Assembly: GCA_951800935.1 (NCBI GenBank)
Contig: CATOLW010000001.1
Span: forward strand, 1 to 28,551
Source of the DNA: an uncultured Clostridium sp.
GTDB lineage: Bacteria > Bacillota_A > Clostridia > TANB77 > CAG-508
Reading direction: 5' to 3'
Length of the DNA stretch: 28,551 nucleotides
The notes beneath the pieces are model-generated. The model saw only the letters and a list, made by a program, of their open reading frames with translations, did not search any database and was not told the DNA's origin. Of this stretch, positions 9,012 to 17,142 are shown piece after piece (positions within the stretch are counted from its first letter, which is position 1; every line of letters starts with the position of its first letter). Both the position numbers and the translations under genes were made by a program.

Positions 9012-9341
9012 TTAACAAACTTTATCTCCATTTTCCACTTTTAAAGTAGGTCTTAATAAAATAATTCCTTGTTCGGAGTCTGTCCCTAAAACTAATACTT
9101 CACTTTTTACTTCAGCTATTTGCCTTGGTGGAAAATTAATAACTGCTACAATTTGTTTTCCTTCTAATTCTTCTGCTTTATAACATTTTGTAATTTGTGC
9201 AGAAGATGTTTTGATTCCAATTTCTTCTCCAAAATCTATTTTTAATTTGTAGGCTGGTTTTTTTGCTTTTTTATTGATTGCTACTTCTATAATAGTTCCT
9301 ACTCTAATATCTACTTTTTCAAAATCTTCAATGGTTACCAT
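9012..9341 (-). CDS. csaA: CsaA-type tRNA-binding-domain protein
   Basis: A 109-aa single-domain OB-fold protein. The start VTIEDFEKVDIRVGTIIE and the central KLKIDFGEEIGIKTSSAQIT are typical of CsaA and of the tRNA-binding domain of methionyl-tRNA synthetases, as is the NFPPRQIA segment. CsaA has been described as a secretion-associated chaperone in Bacillus. The strong RBS (AGGAGG) and its own promoter mark it as the first gene of the pair with hemolysin III. Confidence 0.9.
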   Translation of the reverse strand: MVTIEDFEKVDIRVGTIIEVAINKKAKKPAYKLKIDFGEEIGIKTSSAQITKCYKAEELEGKQIVAVINFPPRQIAEVKSEVLVLGTDSEQGIILLRPTLKVENGDKVC

Positions 9342-9366
9342 TTTTTCCTCCTACGCTTTTCTTTGT

Positions 9367-9395
9367 ATCATAACATAGATTGGTAATTTTTTCAA
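9367..9395 (-). promoter_or_regulatory. Promoter of csaA-hlyIII
   Basis: TTGAAA (9395-9390) and TATGAT (9372-9367) on the minus strand, 17-base spacer, about 25 bases before the csaA start. Confidence 0.7.
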
Positions 9396-9534
9396 GGATT
9401 TATTTTCTATCAAAGCAAAAATTTTAATTTACATACTAAGATTTTTATAGTTTTTAAACTCTGTTTTACATTACATTCCAAATTTCACCTTTGCATACAT
9501 TTTCATTTACTATAAGTTTGTGATTTAAAAAGCA
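9396..9534. other. Intergenic DNA with nothing recognised
   Basis: Part of the gap of about 310 bases between csaA and the prepilin/FGE-like gene. It is AT-rich, with no credible ORF, repeat or hairpin. The remainder holds the csaA promoter on one side and a terminator plus an untranslated tail on the other. Confidence 0.5.
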
Positions 9535-9563
9535 GAAAAAACGTGACTTTAGGATGTCACGTT
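9535..9563 (-). terminator. Terminator of the prepilin/FGE-like gene
   Basis: AACGTGAC (9563-9556 on the minus strand) pairs with GTCACGTT (9547-9540) across an 8-base loop, followed by a T run. It lies about 90 bases after the stop codon. Confidence 0.8.
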
Positions 9564-9652
9564 AAAAATTTTTTACCTTATACAAAATGTAGAACAGCAC
9601 ATTTGTAATTCTCTGCAATGTTATCATTTTATTTTTTTTTGCAAAGTCCAGT

Positions 9653-10993
9653 TTACCAGTATAGAACAGGTCTAAAAGAATGACTATCTCCATAATAGCC
9701 ATCTGCAAAAAGTAAACGCCATGAAGATCGGTTACTAGTTTTACCACTAGAACAATTACCTCCTCTATCTACACAAGGACTATCTGGAATACTACCAGCA
9801 TAACTTGATGTTTCTGTTGTCCATTCATAACAATTTCCTGCCATATCATAAACATTGCATCTCTCATCGAAATTGCTTCCATCTGTTGCTTTTCCTGTTT
9901 GTGCTAATGTAGATTGTATACTTTTTTGTATTGCATAATCTCCATCTTCTGAAAATTCTTGAATGAAAACAATTGCCGTATCCCAAGCATAGCTATTCAT
10001 TAAATCACTGACAAATTTTTTATCAGGATACATTTCTCTAGCTAATGTCGCTGCTTGTCGTTGTGTTATATAATTATATACATATTGTCCTTCTTTACAT
10101 ACCATCGGTGTTGTTGTACTAGAAGATTTTGTTCTGCTTTTTATTGCAGTCGGGTCTCCTGCCTCATATCTTCCCATATAATAGCCATGATTGGTTGCTA
10201 CACTCGTTTTAAATGCTTCAATATCTTTTGCAGTTGTATTTCCTTTTGTTGATGTTGCTAATTCCTGATAATAACTATTGATTACATTTGTTCCTTGTTC
10301 TGTAGGCGTTCCATCAGCAGTAAAAGTATATCGATTTAATTCGATTGTTTTACTTCCACTTTCATATTTTACTTTTCCAACTGGTATCCATATAAACTGA
10401 CTTCCCGCTGTTATTCCAGAACTTACATCTTCAATAACAACTCCTCCTGTTACATCTGTTGCTGAATCAGACGCTATTTTAAATCCTTCTGGCACTCTTA
10501 TTTCATTGTCATATTTATCTTTTATCGTTACTGAATCATTTTCATTTAATACTGTTCCTGCTATTATAGCTTCTTCTACTGTACTTGGTATTGATGGAGT
10601 TGGTACTTCTCCTCCATTCTCTCCTGTTGAAGTTTTATATAAGTCTGAATACAGAATTTCATGTTTTCCTTTTTTGCTGATAAAGCTGTTATCTTTTGCC
10701 TCCGCAACATAGTCTTTATTATTTAAAATTTCTTTTATAATGCTATCACTTAAATCTGTATCTTCTCCATTTTGTAGTTTGTTTGTTGTCCAGGCTGCTA
10801 TGTCCAATTTTGCTTGCTCTTTTGCTTCTTCAATTTCTGTTTGTTCTTTTGCTGTACCTGATTTTGTTAGGATTCCATTTTCTCCTGTTAATGTAGCTAT
10901 ACTCACTCCTGCTAATATTAGTAATACAATAATAGTAATGACTAAAGCAATCAAAGTAATACCTCTATTAGCTATTTTCTTATTATCTTTCAT
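9653..10993 (-). CDS. Prepilin-like N-terminus fused to a formylglycine-generating-enzyme (SUMF1-like) domain
   Basis: 446 aa. Residues 1-40 look like a type IV prepilin: a short basic leader ending RG, then ITLIALVITIIVLLILAGV as the hydrophobic helix with the usual cleavage point after Gly. A charged helix (about 45-75) and a linker follow. The C-terminal region (about 195-446) resembles the FGE-sulfatase fold, with MGRYEAGD, VYDMAGNCYEWTTE, a VDRGGN motif near the end and SFRPVLY at the terminus. Whether it is catalytic or a C-lectin-like binding fold cannot be told. It is probably surface-exposed. AGGAGG precedes ATG 10993, with no good -35 nearby. Its CGGs are all out of register (ACG GCA, GCG GGA, GCG GAG) and the frame is intact. 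Confidence 0.8.
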   Translation of the reverse strand: MKDNKKIANRGITLIALVITIIVLLILAGVSIATLTGENGILTKSGTAKEQTEIEEAKEQAKLDIAAWTTNKLQNGEDTDLSDSIIKEILNNKDYVAEAKDNSFISKKGKHEILYSDLYKTSTGENGGEVPTPSIPSTVEEAIIAGTVLNENDSVTIKDKYDNEIRVPEGFKIASDSATDVTGGVVIEDVSSGITAGSQFIWIPVGKVKYESGSKTIELNRYTFTADGTPTEQGTNVINSYYQELATSTKGNTTAKDIEAFKTSVATNHGYYMGRYEAGDPTAIKSRTKSSSTTTPMVCKEGQYVYNYITQRQAATLAREMYPDKKFVSDLMNSYAWDTAIVFIQEFSEDGDYAIQKSIQSTLAQTGKATDGSNFDERCNVYDMAGNCYEWTTETSSYAGSIPDSPCVDRGGNCSSGKTSNRSSWRLLFADGYYGDSHSFRPVLYW

Positions 10994-11266
10994 ATTTTCC
11001 TCCTTATTTCTTTTGTTTCTTTAATTAAGTTTTTCTATTTCTTTTTTTGTTATTATTCACTATTTTTAAACCATAGTATACATGTTTTTCCTCTTATGTT
11101 TTTATTTTAATTGGCAAATGTATTCTTTTTTCAATGTTCTACTACTTCTTTAATAGTTTCCTAATTTATAGATATATTTTATCATAAAAGGAATATGATG
11201 TAAACAAGGTTTCATAAAAAATCTAATATCTAACTATTTTCTTCCCCTATTTCTATTCTTTTTGTG
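10994..11266. other. Divergent intergenic region, mostly unassigned
   Basis: AT-rich DNA between the divergent prepilin/FGE-like and sigK genes. A TATACT box on the minus strand (11080-11075) may be the -10 of the prepilin/FGE-like gene but lacks a recognisable -35. I see no ORF or repeat here. Confidence 0.4.
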
Positions 11267-11299
11267 GTCATGCACTTTTTCATTTTAAAAACATATAAT
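11267..11299 (+). promoter_or_regulatory. Possible SigE-type promoter of sigK
   Basis: CATATAAT at 11292-11299 is close to the SigE/SigK-type -10 (CATACAAT). A GTCATGCA at 11267-11274 could be a weak -35, though the 17-base spacing is longer than usual. No good vegetative -35 is present. It fits the known dependence of sigK transcription on SigE, but is a weak call from sequence. Confidence 0.3.
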
Positions 11300-11331
11300 T
11301 GAATTATATGGAAAATGGAGGTGCATTTATA

Positions 11332-12042
11332 TTGTTATCAATTTGTATGGCAGGAATACTAGGATTTTTAGAATTTTTAAAATCAGCTGTATTTGTCGTT
11401 CGGATATATACAAGGAGGAAATTTATTTCCAGAACCTTTAACAGCAGAAGAAGAAAGAAATTGTTTAGAACAAATGGCAAAAGGAGACGAAGAAGCACGA
11501 AATATTTTAATCGAAAGGAACTTAAGATTAGTCGCCCATGTAGCCAAAAAATATAGTACAGCAAAAGTTGAGCAAGATGATTTAATCTCTATTGGAACAG
11601 TTGGTCTAATTAAAGGCATCAATAGTTTTAAAGTTGAAAAAGGAGCAAGATTATCTACCTATGTATCTCGCTGTATTGATAATGAAATATTAATGCATTT
11701 AAGAGCTACCAAAAAACTTCGGAGCAGAAGTATATTTAAATGAACCTATTGGAAAAGATAAAGATGACAATGTAGTTACCTTGCAAGAAGTTTTAGAAAA
11801 TAATGAAAGAAATATTGAAGAAGAAGTTGATATCAAAATGAAAATAAAATTGCTTTGTCAAAAAATGAAAGAAATTCTAAAAGATAGAGAAAGAACCATT
11901 CTAGAGTTACGTTTTGGACTTCGGTGGTCATAAACCAAAAACACAAAATGAAATTGCAAAAATGATGGGAATTTCACGTTCTTATGTATCTAGAATCGAA
12001 ACAAAAGCAATTGATAAATTAGCTCATGAAATTAAAGAATAA
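11332..12042 (+). CDS. sigK: Sporulation sigma factor SigK, +1 recoded at three CGGN sites
   Basis: RNA polymerase sigma factor of the mother cell in late sporulation. Correcting three +1 shifts gives 235 aa without gaps: a hydrophobic pro-sequence ([15 protein letters not shown]), [18 protein letters not shown], region 2 ([39 protein letters not shown]), [12 protein letters not shown], and region 4 ([32 protein letters not shown]). This matches SigK in order and length. Start: TTG at 11332, 10 bases after GGAGG; upstream in-frame ATG 11308 is an alternative. Sites: GTT CGG A, CTT CGG A and CTT CGG T. The codon counts between them are whole numbers (23, 106, 67, 39). Unlike B. subtilis there is no skin-type insertion; integrity depends on decoding instead. 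Confidence 0.93.
11401..11404 (+). other. CGGA +1 recoding site, SigK Gly24
   Basis: Zero frame GTT CGG ATA; coding resumes at GGA TAT ATA, giving the GYIxGxNxFPxPL segment of SigK. The zero frame stops at 11556. Confidence 0.92.
11720..11723 (+). other. CGGA +1 recoding site, SigK Gly130
   Basis: Zero frame CTT CGG AGC; coding resumes at GGA GCA GAA before VYLNEPIG. The zero frame stops at 11743. Confidence 0.92.
11922..11925 (+). other. CGGT +1 recoding site, SigK Gly197
   Basis: Zero frame CTT CGG TGG TCA TAA stops at 11933. Coding resumes at GGT GGT CAT, leading into the region 4 helix-turn-helix. Confidence 0.92.
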
Positions 12043-12055
12043 ACTATTTCATAAA

Positions 12056-12088
12056 AAGAATCCTTAAAATTGTAAGGATTCTTCTTTT
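12056..12088. terminator. Bidirectional terminator between sigK and fabI
   Basis: AAGAATCCTTA (12056-12066) and TAAGGATTCTT (12073-12083) pair across a 6-base loop. TTTT follows on the plus strand and a T run follows on the minus strand, so it can serve both convergent genes. Confidence 0.85.
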
Positions 12089-12862
12089 CTAAATTCCCAT
12101 AATATTATAACCATTATCAGCATAAACTACTTGCCCTGTCACACAATCAGACATTGAACTTAGTAAAAATGTTGCTACATTTCCAACTTGCAGCGTTGTT
12201 ACATTTTTATGAAGTGGTGCTTTTTCTTCAATTACTGTTAAAACAGAACCAAAATCTTTAATTCCTTTTGCTGATAATGTCTTAATTGGTCCAGCAGAAA
12301 CAGCATTTACTCGCATTCCTTCTCTTCCTAAATTTTCTGCCAAATATCTAACACTAGCTTCTAAGGCTGCTTTTGCCACTCCCATAACATTATAATTATC
12401 AATTACTTTGGTAGAACCATGATAAGTTAATGTTACTAAACTTGCCTTTTCATTTAGTAAGTCTAATTGTTTTGCTTGTCTTGCTATTAATACAAAAGAA
12501 TAGCTACTAACATCACATGCATGAGAAAATCCTTCTTTACTAGTAAAGATAAAATCATTGTGTAATTCTTCTGGATTGGCATGTGCAATAGCATGTACAA
12601 TTCCATCTATTTTTCCATTTTCTTCTTTTATTTTCATAAAAGTCTCTTTTACCACTTCATCTTCAGAAGCACCATTTAAAACATATGCCTTACTTCCCTC
12701 AAATTCTGAAATAAGTTCCTCTATTTTTTCTTTATTTTCTTCTCCCATATAAGTAAAAATAAGTTCTGCTCCTTTTTCATAAGCAGCTTTAGCCACACCA
12801 AATGCAATACTCCACTTATTTCTAATTCCCATAATTAAAATTTTCTTTCCTTCTAAAATCAT
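12089..12862 (-). CDS. fabI: Enoyl-[acyl-carrier-protein] reductase FabI
   Basis: NAD(P)H-dependent reductase for the last step of each fatty-acid elongation cycle, 257 aa. SDR fold: start KKILIMGIRNKWSIAFGVAK (nucleotide-binding loop of the FabI type), HAIAHA, catalytic YNVMGVAK (Tyr-x6-Lys), VNAVSAGPIKTLSAKGI, and GQVVYADNGYNIMGI at the end. Last gene of the fatty-acid operon, 25 bases after accA, with AGGAGG as RBS. It has no CGG at all and is intact, in contrast to its operon partners. Confidence 0.96.
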   Translation of the reverse strand: MILEGKKILIMGIRNKWSIAFGVAKAAYEKGAELIFTYMGEENKEKIEELISEFEGSKAYVLNGASEDEVVKETFMKIKEENGKIDGIVHAIAHANPEELHNDFIFTSKEGFSHACDVSSYSFVLIARQAKQLDLLNEKASLVTLTYHGSTKVIDNYNVMGVAKAALEASVRYLAENLGREGMRVNAVSAGPIKTLSAKGIKDFGSVLTVIEEKAPLHKNVTTLQVGNVATFLLSSMSDCVTGQVVYADNGYNIMGI

Positions 12863-12887
12863 TTTATTTCCTCCTTTTTATTGAAAT

Positions 12888-13695
12888 TTATAAAACTTGA
12901 AACTCTCCCATATTTCTAAATTTCTGATATCTATTTTCTACAATTTCTTCTGGTGTCATATCTTTCATTTCTTGTATTGTTTTTTGAATTTCCTTTTTTA
13001 AACTTTTTGACACCTTCAAAAAACTTTCTAATTCTTCTCCTTTTGGCTCTTTTATTACCTTATCAATTACTTTTAAGTCATACAAGTCTTTTGCTGTTAA
13101 CTTCATCTTTTCAGCAGCTTCTTTTGTTCTAGAAGCATCTTTCCACAAAATGCTAGCATATCCTTCTGGCGATAAAATAGAATAAATTGCATTTTCTAGC
13201 ATAAGTACTTTATTTCCAACGCCTAAGGCTAAGGCCCCTCCACTTGACCCTTCTCCTATTACAATTGCTATTACTGGTACTTTTAATTTCGCTAAATTTA
13301 GCATAGAACTTGCAATTGCTTCTCCGTTGACCTCTTTCTTCTGCTCCAATTCCTGGGTAAGCACCTTTTGTATCAATAAAAGTAATAACTGGTCTTTTGA
13401 ATTTTTCTGCTTGTTTCATAAAACGGATACCTTTTCGATAGGCTTCTGGATTTGGCATACCAAAATTTCTTTCTATGTTCTCTTTTGTTGTTCTACCCTT
13501 TTGCTCTGCAATTACTGTATAATTTTGTTTTCCTATCCTAGCCAAGCCACATACAATCGATTTATCATCTTTAAAATTCCTATCACCATGTAGCTCTATA
13601 AATTCATCAAAAATTTCATCAATATAATCTAACGCTGTTTTTCTTTTTGAACTTCTTGCTATTTCTACTTTCTCCCATGCTGTCAATTCTTTCAA
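12888..13695 (-). CDS. accA: Acetyl-CoA carboxylase carboxyltransferase alpha, +1 recoded at CGGA
   Basis: With AccD, transfers carboxyl from biotin to acetyl-CoA to form malonyl-CoA. TTG 13695 follows [49 protein letters not shown] and [16 protein letters not shown] are visible. Zero frame fails after GAEERGQ. A shift at CAA CGG A gives GQ-Gly-EAIASSM, matching GQSEAIA in E. coli AccA, and opens a frame to 12888 for about 268 aa. The N-terminal helix found in longer homologues is short here. The start lies just outside a palindromic repeat that separates it from accD. Confidence 0.93.
13323..13326 (-). other. CGGA +1 recoding site, AccA Gly124
   Basis: Zero frame CAA CGG AGA; coding resumes at GGA GAA GCA, directly after the conserved GAEERGQ. 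The zero frame stops at 13210. Confidence 0.93.
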
Positions 13696-13720
13696 CTTTA
13701 ACTCCTCCTTTCTTTTAAAA

Positions 13721-13846
13721 GGGATTAGGGGACGTTCCTTAAAATCCCACTTTTAGGAATTAGGGAACAGTCCTTTAATAAAACTCATTTCAAGGAGTAT
13801 CCTCTTTCCCTTGAAACAGGGATTTTAAGGAACGTCCCCTAATCCC
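13721..13846. repeat. Dispersed palindromic repeat, copy 3 (126 bp)
   Basis: The left arm GGGATTAGGGGACGTTCC (13721-13738) is identical to that of copy 1. The right arm ends GGAACGTCCCCTAATCCC (13829-13846). It fills the accD-accA gap inside the operon. Internal segments (GGGAACAGTCC, AAGGAGTATCC) resemble those of copies 1 and 4. Confidence 0.85.
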
Positions 13847-13852
13847 TGTTTT

Positions 13853-14693
13853 CTAATTCTTATGATACTGGATTAGTTGATTTAGTGTGTTTTTTAGTTC
13901 TTTTCTTTCTACAATTTTATCAATAAATCCATGTTCTAATAAAAATTCTGCTGTTTGGAAACCTTCTGGTAGTTTTTCTCCAATGGTTTGCTCTATTACT
14001 CTTTGTCCTGCAAACCCTATCATAGCTTTTGGTTCTGCAAGCACAATATCAGCAATACTTGCAAAAGATGCTGTAACACCTCCATAGGTTGGATCTGTTA
14101 AGACTGATATGTACAATAAGCCTGCTTCATTTAGTTTGGAAATAGCAGCTGTCGTTTTTGCCATTTGCATCAAAGACATAATTCCTTCTTGCATTCTGGC
14201 ACCGCCAGAAACACAAAATATAATAAGTGGAAGTTTCTTTTCAATTGCTTTTTCTATGGCATATGTGATTTTTTCTCCTACTACAACTCCCATACTTCCC
14301 ATTAAGAATCCACTATCCATCACACAAATAACGACTGGTTCTCCTCCGTATTTTTCCAGTCCCACAGCTTACTGCTTCTTGAATTCCTGTTTTTTCTCTT
14401 AATCCTTTTATTTTCTTAGGATAGTCTTCTAACCCTAAAGGATTGGTAGTATCTAGTTTTAAATCAAACTTTTGATAAGTTCCTTCATCGATAATACTTT
14501 CTAATCTTTTATTAATATGCATTCTAAAGTAAGCACCACAATTCGGACAAATGCTACTGTTTTCTCTTACCGTTTCTTTGTATAATATTTCTTTACATTT
14601 GTCACATTTTACCCATTTACCAACTTGTATGTCAACTTGATTTTCTACTCTTTTCGCAGATGGTTCTCTTTTTTTTATTTTATCTACTATCAT
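13853..14693 (-). CDS. accD: Acetyl-CoA carboxylase carboxyltransferase beta, +1 recoded at CGGA
   Basis: Beta half of the carboxyltransferase. An N-terminal zinc ribbon is present (CDKC...CPNC, residues about 33-56), then [20 protein letters not shown], and after the shift [22 protein letters not shown] and the crotonase-type core with [11 protein letters not shown]. The zero frame is lost at ATA CGG A (stop at 14313). Skipping the C gives a continuous frame of about 279 aa. A CGG in GGC GGT, within SGGARMQEG, is out of register and harmless. Confidence 0.93.
14345..14348 (-). other. CGGA +1 recoding site, AccD Gly116
   Basis: Zero frame ATA CGG AGG; coding resumes at GGA GGA GAA CCA, joining GTGKI to GGEPVV. 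In homologues this junction reads like GTIDGHRVV. Confidence 0.92.
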
Positions 14694-14779
14694 GATTTTT
14701 TCCTTTCTCGTAAAGAATTAGAAGTAATTCTTTCATAACTAATCATTTCAAAGGAGTGTCCCCCCTCATCCACAAAACA

Positions 14780-14863
14780 GGGATTTTAAGGAACGTACCT
14801 AAAGGTATTACTTATCTGTACTCTTACTTAACGTTCGCACAGCTAAGGTCATCCCCTAATCCC
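14780..14863. repeat. Degenerate palindromic repeat, copy 4
   Basis: One arm, GGGATTTTAAGGAACGT (14780-14796), and the outer tip ATCCCCTAATCCC (14851-14863) are kept, but 54 unrelated bases lie between them. The flank at about 14750-14779 resembles the middle of copy 3. It overlaps the end of accC and supplies its last codons and stop. Confidence 0.7.
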
Positions 14864-16193
14864 TCTTTTTCAATAAAGGAAGTGTCAAAATTTCCTCGAA
14901 TAAAATTAGGATTTTTTATAATTTTGAATAAGAAGTCTATATTAGTGTCTACTCCTTCTATTACGATTTCTTCTAAAGCTCTTTTCATTTTACTGATGGC
15001 TTCATTTCTTGTATCTCCATGGGTAATGATTTTAGCAATCATAGAATCATAAGATGGCGGAATTGTATATCCTTCATATATAGCAGTGTCCACTCTAACG
15101 CCATTTCCTCCTGGTAAATTTAGTCCTGTAATGGTTCCTGGGCATGGCATAAAGTTTTTGCTTGGATTTTCTGCATTAATTCTGCATTCTATGCTATGTC
15201 CTCTAAATTCAACTTGTTTTTGCTTTATTTTTAAAGATTCTCCTGCCGCTACTTTAATTTGTGCTTTTACAATATCAATTCCTGTTCTTTCTTCTGTAAT
15301 TGGATGTTCTACTTGAATTCTAGTATTCATTTCCATGAAATAGAAGTTTTTATCACTATCTACTAAAAATTCAATCGTTCCGCACACTTGTATAGCCTGC
15401 CACCTTAACTGCTTTAATCGCTGCTTCTCCCATTTTATTTCTTAGTTTGTCATCAATGGCTGTCGATGGTGTTTCTTCTATTACTTTTTGGTTTCTTCGT
15501 TGAATAGAACAATCTCTTTCTCCTAAATGAATTACATTTCCATGTTCATCTGCCAAAACTTGTATTTCTACATGCCTTGGATTTTTAATCAATTTTTCTA
15601 AGTAAATTTCATCATCATTAAAAGAGATCTTTGCCTCTTGTTTTACAAGATTGTAGTTACTTTCTAATTCTTCTGCTGAATTGACAATACGAATTCCTTT
15701 TCCGCCACCTCCAGCTGCTGCTTTTAACATAACAGGATAACCAATTTTTTGGGCTATTTTTATGGCATCTTTTAATCCTTTTACACTACCATCTGATCCA
15801 GGTATTACTGGTACTCCTGCTGATTTCATTAAATCTTTTGCATTTGATTTATTTCCCATTAATTCAATGACTCCGATAAGATGGTCCAATAAATTTTATA
15901 TTAGATTCTTCACATATTTTTGCAAATTGGCTATTTTCTGATAAAAATCCAAATCCTGGATGAATGCTGTCAGCTCCTGTTATATTTGCTGCTTCTATGA
16001 TGTTTTTAAAGTTTAAATAGCTTTTGTTACTATTAGCTGGTCCAATACATACTGCTTCATCTGCTAAGCGTGTATGCATAGCATTTTCGTCAATTTCAGA
16101 ATAAACAGCTACGGTTTTTATATTCATTTCTTTGCAGGCTCTTATTATTCTTACTGCTATTTCTCCTCGGTTTGCTATTAATATTTTATTCAT
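14824..16193 (-). CDS. accC: Biotin carboxylase, +1 recoded at two CGGA sites
   Basis: ATP-dependent carboxylation of biotin on AccB. ATP-grasp enzyme: [21 protein letters not shown] start, [12 protein letters not shown], then after shift 1 [31 protein letters not shown], the Gly-rich [12 protein letters not shown], and after shift 2 Gly-[25 protein letters not shown]. Corrected length is about 455 aa (E. coli 449). Codon counts between sites are integral (106, 164, 185). Shift 1 is TAT CGG A, shift 2 GTG CGG A. The terminal residues after about FIEKEG come from repeat copy 4. One in-phase-3 CGG (GGC GGA, glycine loop) is read normally. Confidence 0.95.
15379..15382 (-). other. CGGA +1 recoding site, AccC Gly271
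   Basis: Zero frame GTG CGG AAC GAT TGA stops at 15371. Coding resumes at GGA ACG ATT GAA, matching the GAGTFEFL segment of E. coli AccC. Confidence 0.93.
15872..15875 (-). other. CGGA +1 recoding site, AccC Gly107
   Basis: Zero frame TAT CGG AGT CAT TGA stops at 15864. Coding resumes at GGA GTC ATT, giving [14 protein letters not shown], as expected between FIGP and MGDK of the family. Confidence 0.93.
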
Positions 16194-16214
16194 GGCTTGT
16201 TTTTACTCCTTTCA

Positions 16215-16243
16215 TTGATTTTATCTCACTTTTATGGTATAAT
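16215..16243 (+). promoter_or_regulatory. Promoter of small gene at 16288
   Basis: TTGATT (16215-16220), 17-base spacer, TATAAT (16238-16243). It points against the surrounding fatty-acid operon. Confidence 0.75.
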
Positions 16244-16287
16244 AGTTTCATGTTTTACTAACATTTTAGAAAATGGAGGGTATTTCG

Positions 16288-16557
16288 ATGATTCATTTAA
16301 ATGACTTACTAGACTATGAGAAACAATTACGGACTTCTAATCTACCTAATGCAGGCATGTGCCTTGCTTTATGCAAAAAGTTAGAGTCTATGTTCTCTCA
16401 CAATTCTAAAACCATTTCTGAATCAGTTTCGATTCCAGCTCTTTTTCCGCAGCATATTATTTATGAAGTCTTTTTAAAGATTTCTAGAGCTCAAATAAAG
16501 CTGGAACCACCAAGGGCAGATGAAGTTATGATTCGCTTCGAAGAAGTCGAAGAATAA
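16288..16557 (+). CDS. Unknown 89-aa protein, antisense cassette in the fatty-acid operon, with zero-frame CGG
   Basis: Not recognised. It has a complete expression unit: consensus promoter, GGAGGG 7 bases before ATG 16288, and a strong terminator after the stop. The product is soluble and mixed-charge (starts MIHLNDLLDYEKQL, ends MIRFEEVEE). It lies on the strand opposite to fabZ and accC, in a gap of about 420 bases. Codon 15 is CGG in zero frame (TTA CGG A). If it were recoded as in the neighbouring genes, the product would end 17 codons later. So either CGG is read as Arg here, or the full protein is made only when recoding fails. It could also be a recent arrival from a standard-code genome. 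Confidence 0.65.
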   Translation: MIHLNDLLDYEKQLRTSNLPNAGMCLALCKKLESMFSHNSKTISESVSIPALFPQHIIYEVFLKISRAQIKLEPPRADEVMIRFEEVEE

Positions 16558-16569
16558 CTTTTCTACCTA

Positions 16570-16603
16570 CCAGCGATTAAGCTATATCAATCGCTGGTTT
16601 TTT
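16570..16603 (+). terminator. Terminator of small gene 16288
   Basis: Stem CCAGCGATT / AATCGCTGG with loop AAGCTATATC, then TTTTTT. The ten-base loop is identical to that of the terminator at 17424, although the stems differ. Confidence 0.88.
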
Positions 16604-16612
16604 CTTTTTTAG

Positions 16613-17044
16613 CTATACCACTGCAAAAGTTAATTCTCCTTTTGCTACCATTTTATCTTCAACTGTTGCAATTGCTTCCCCTACTCCAATTGGTCCTTTT
16701 TGTTTGATAATTTTTACTTCTAATTTTAGCTTATCTCCTGGTAGCACCATTTTTTTAAATTTCATTTTATCAATTCCACCAAATAAGGCATTCTTTCCTT
16801 TGTTTTCTTCTAAACTAAGAATCGCAATGGCACCTGTTTGTGCTAAGCTTTCTGTAATTAACACTCCTGGCATAATTGGATTTCCTGGAAAGTGTCCTTT
16901 AAAATACCATTCTTGCTCATTTACATATTTATAGGCTATTGCACTTTTTCCTGGATTATATTCTTCTACTTCGTCTATCATTAAAAACGGCTCTCTTTGT
17001 GGTATAATTTCTTTTATTTGTTCTTGGTTTAACATTTGTTTCAC
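16613..17044 (-). CDS. fabZ: 3-hydroxyacyl-[acyl-carrier-protein] dehydratase FabZ
   Basis: Hot-dog fold dehydratase of the elongation cycle, 143 aa. Typical start IIPQREPFLMIDEV, catalytic segment YFKGHFPGNPIMPGVLITE (His and downstream Glu region), ALFGGIDKMKFKK and PGDKLKLEV. No CGG occurs and the frame is intact. The RBS (AAAGAG) is modest. It is separated from accB and accC by small plus-strand cassettes. Confidence 0.96.
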   Translation of the reverse strand: MKQMLNQEQIKEIIPQREPFLMIDEVEEYNPGKSAIAYKYVNEQEWYFKGHFPGNPIMPGVLITESLAQTGAIAILSLEENKGKNALFGGIDKMKFKKMVLPGDKLKLEVKIIKQKGPIGVGEAIATVEDKMVAKGELTFAVV

Positions 17045-17063
17045 TCTCTTTCTTTTCTAAAAC

Positions 17064-17093
17064 TTGATTTTATGTATAGTTTTGTGGTATAAT
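17064..17093 (+). promoter_or_regulatory. Promoter of small gene at 17143
   Basis: TTGATT (17064-17069), 18-base spacer, TATAAT (17088-17093). It shares the TTGATTTTAT...TGGTATAAT pattern with the promoter at 16215. Confidence 0.75.
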
Positions 17094-17142
17094 TAAAGTA
17101 ACTCTTAAAATAAAAACTTATAATTAATGAGGAGGTTACAAC

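Noticed and set aside
9562..9747. 61-aa ORF overlapping the end of the prepilin/FGE-like gene
   Set aside because: It shares the region in another frame, with no RBS, and runs through the untranslated tail toward the terminator.
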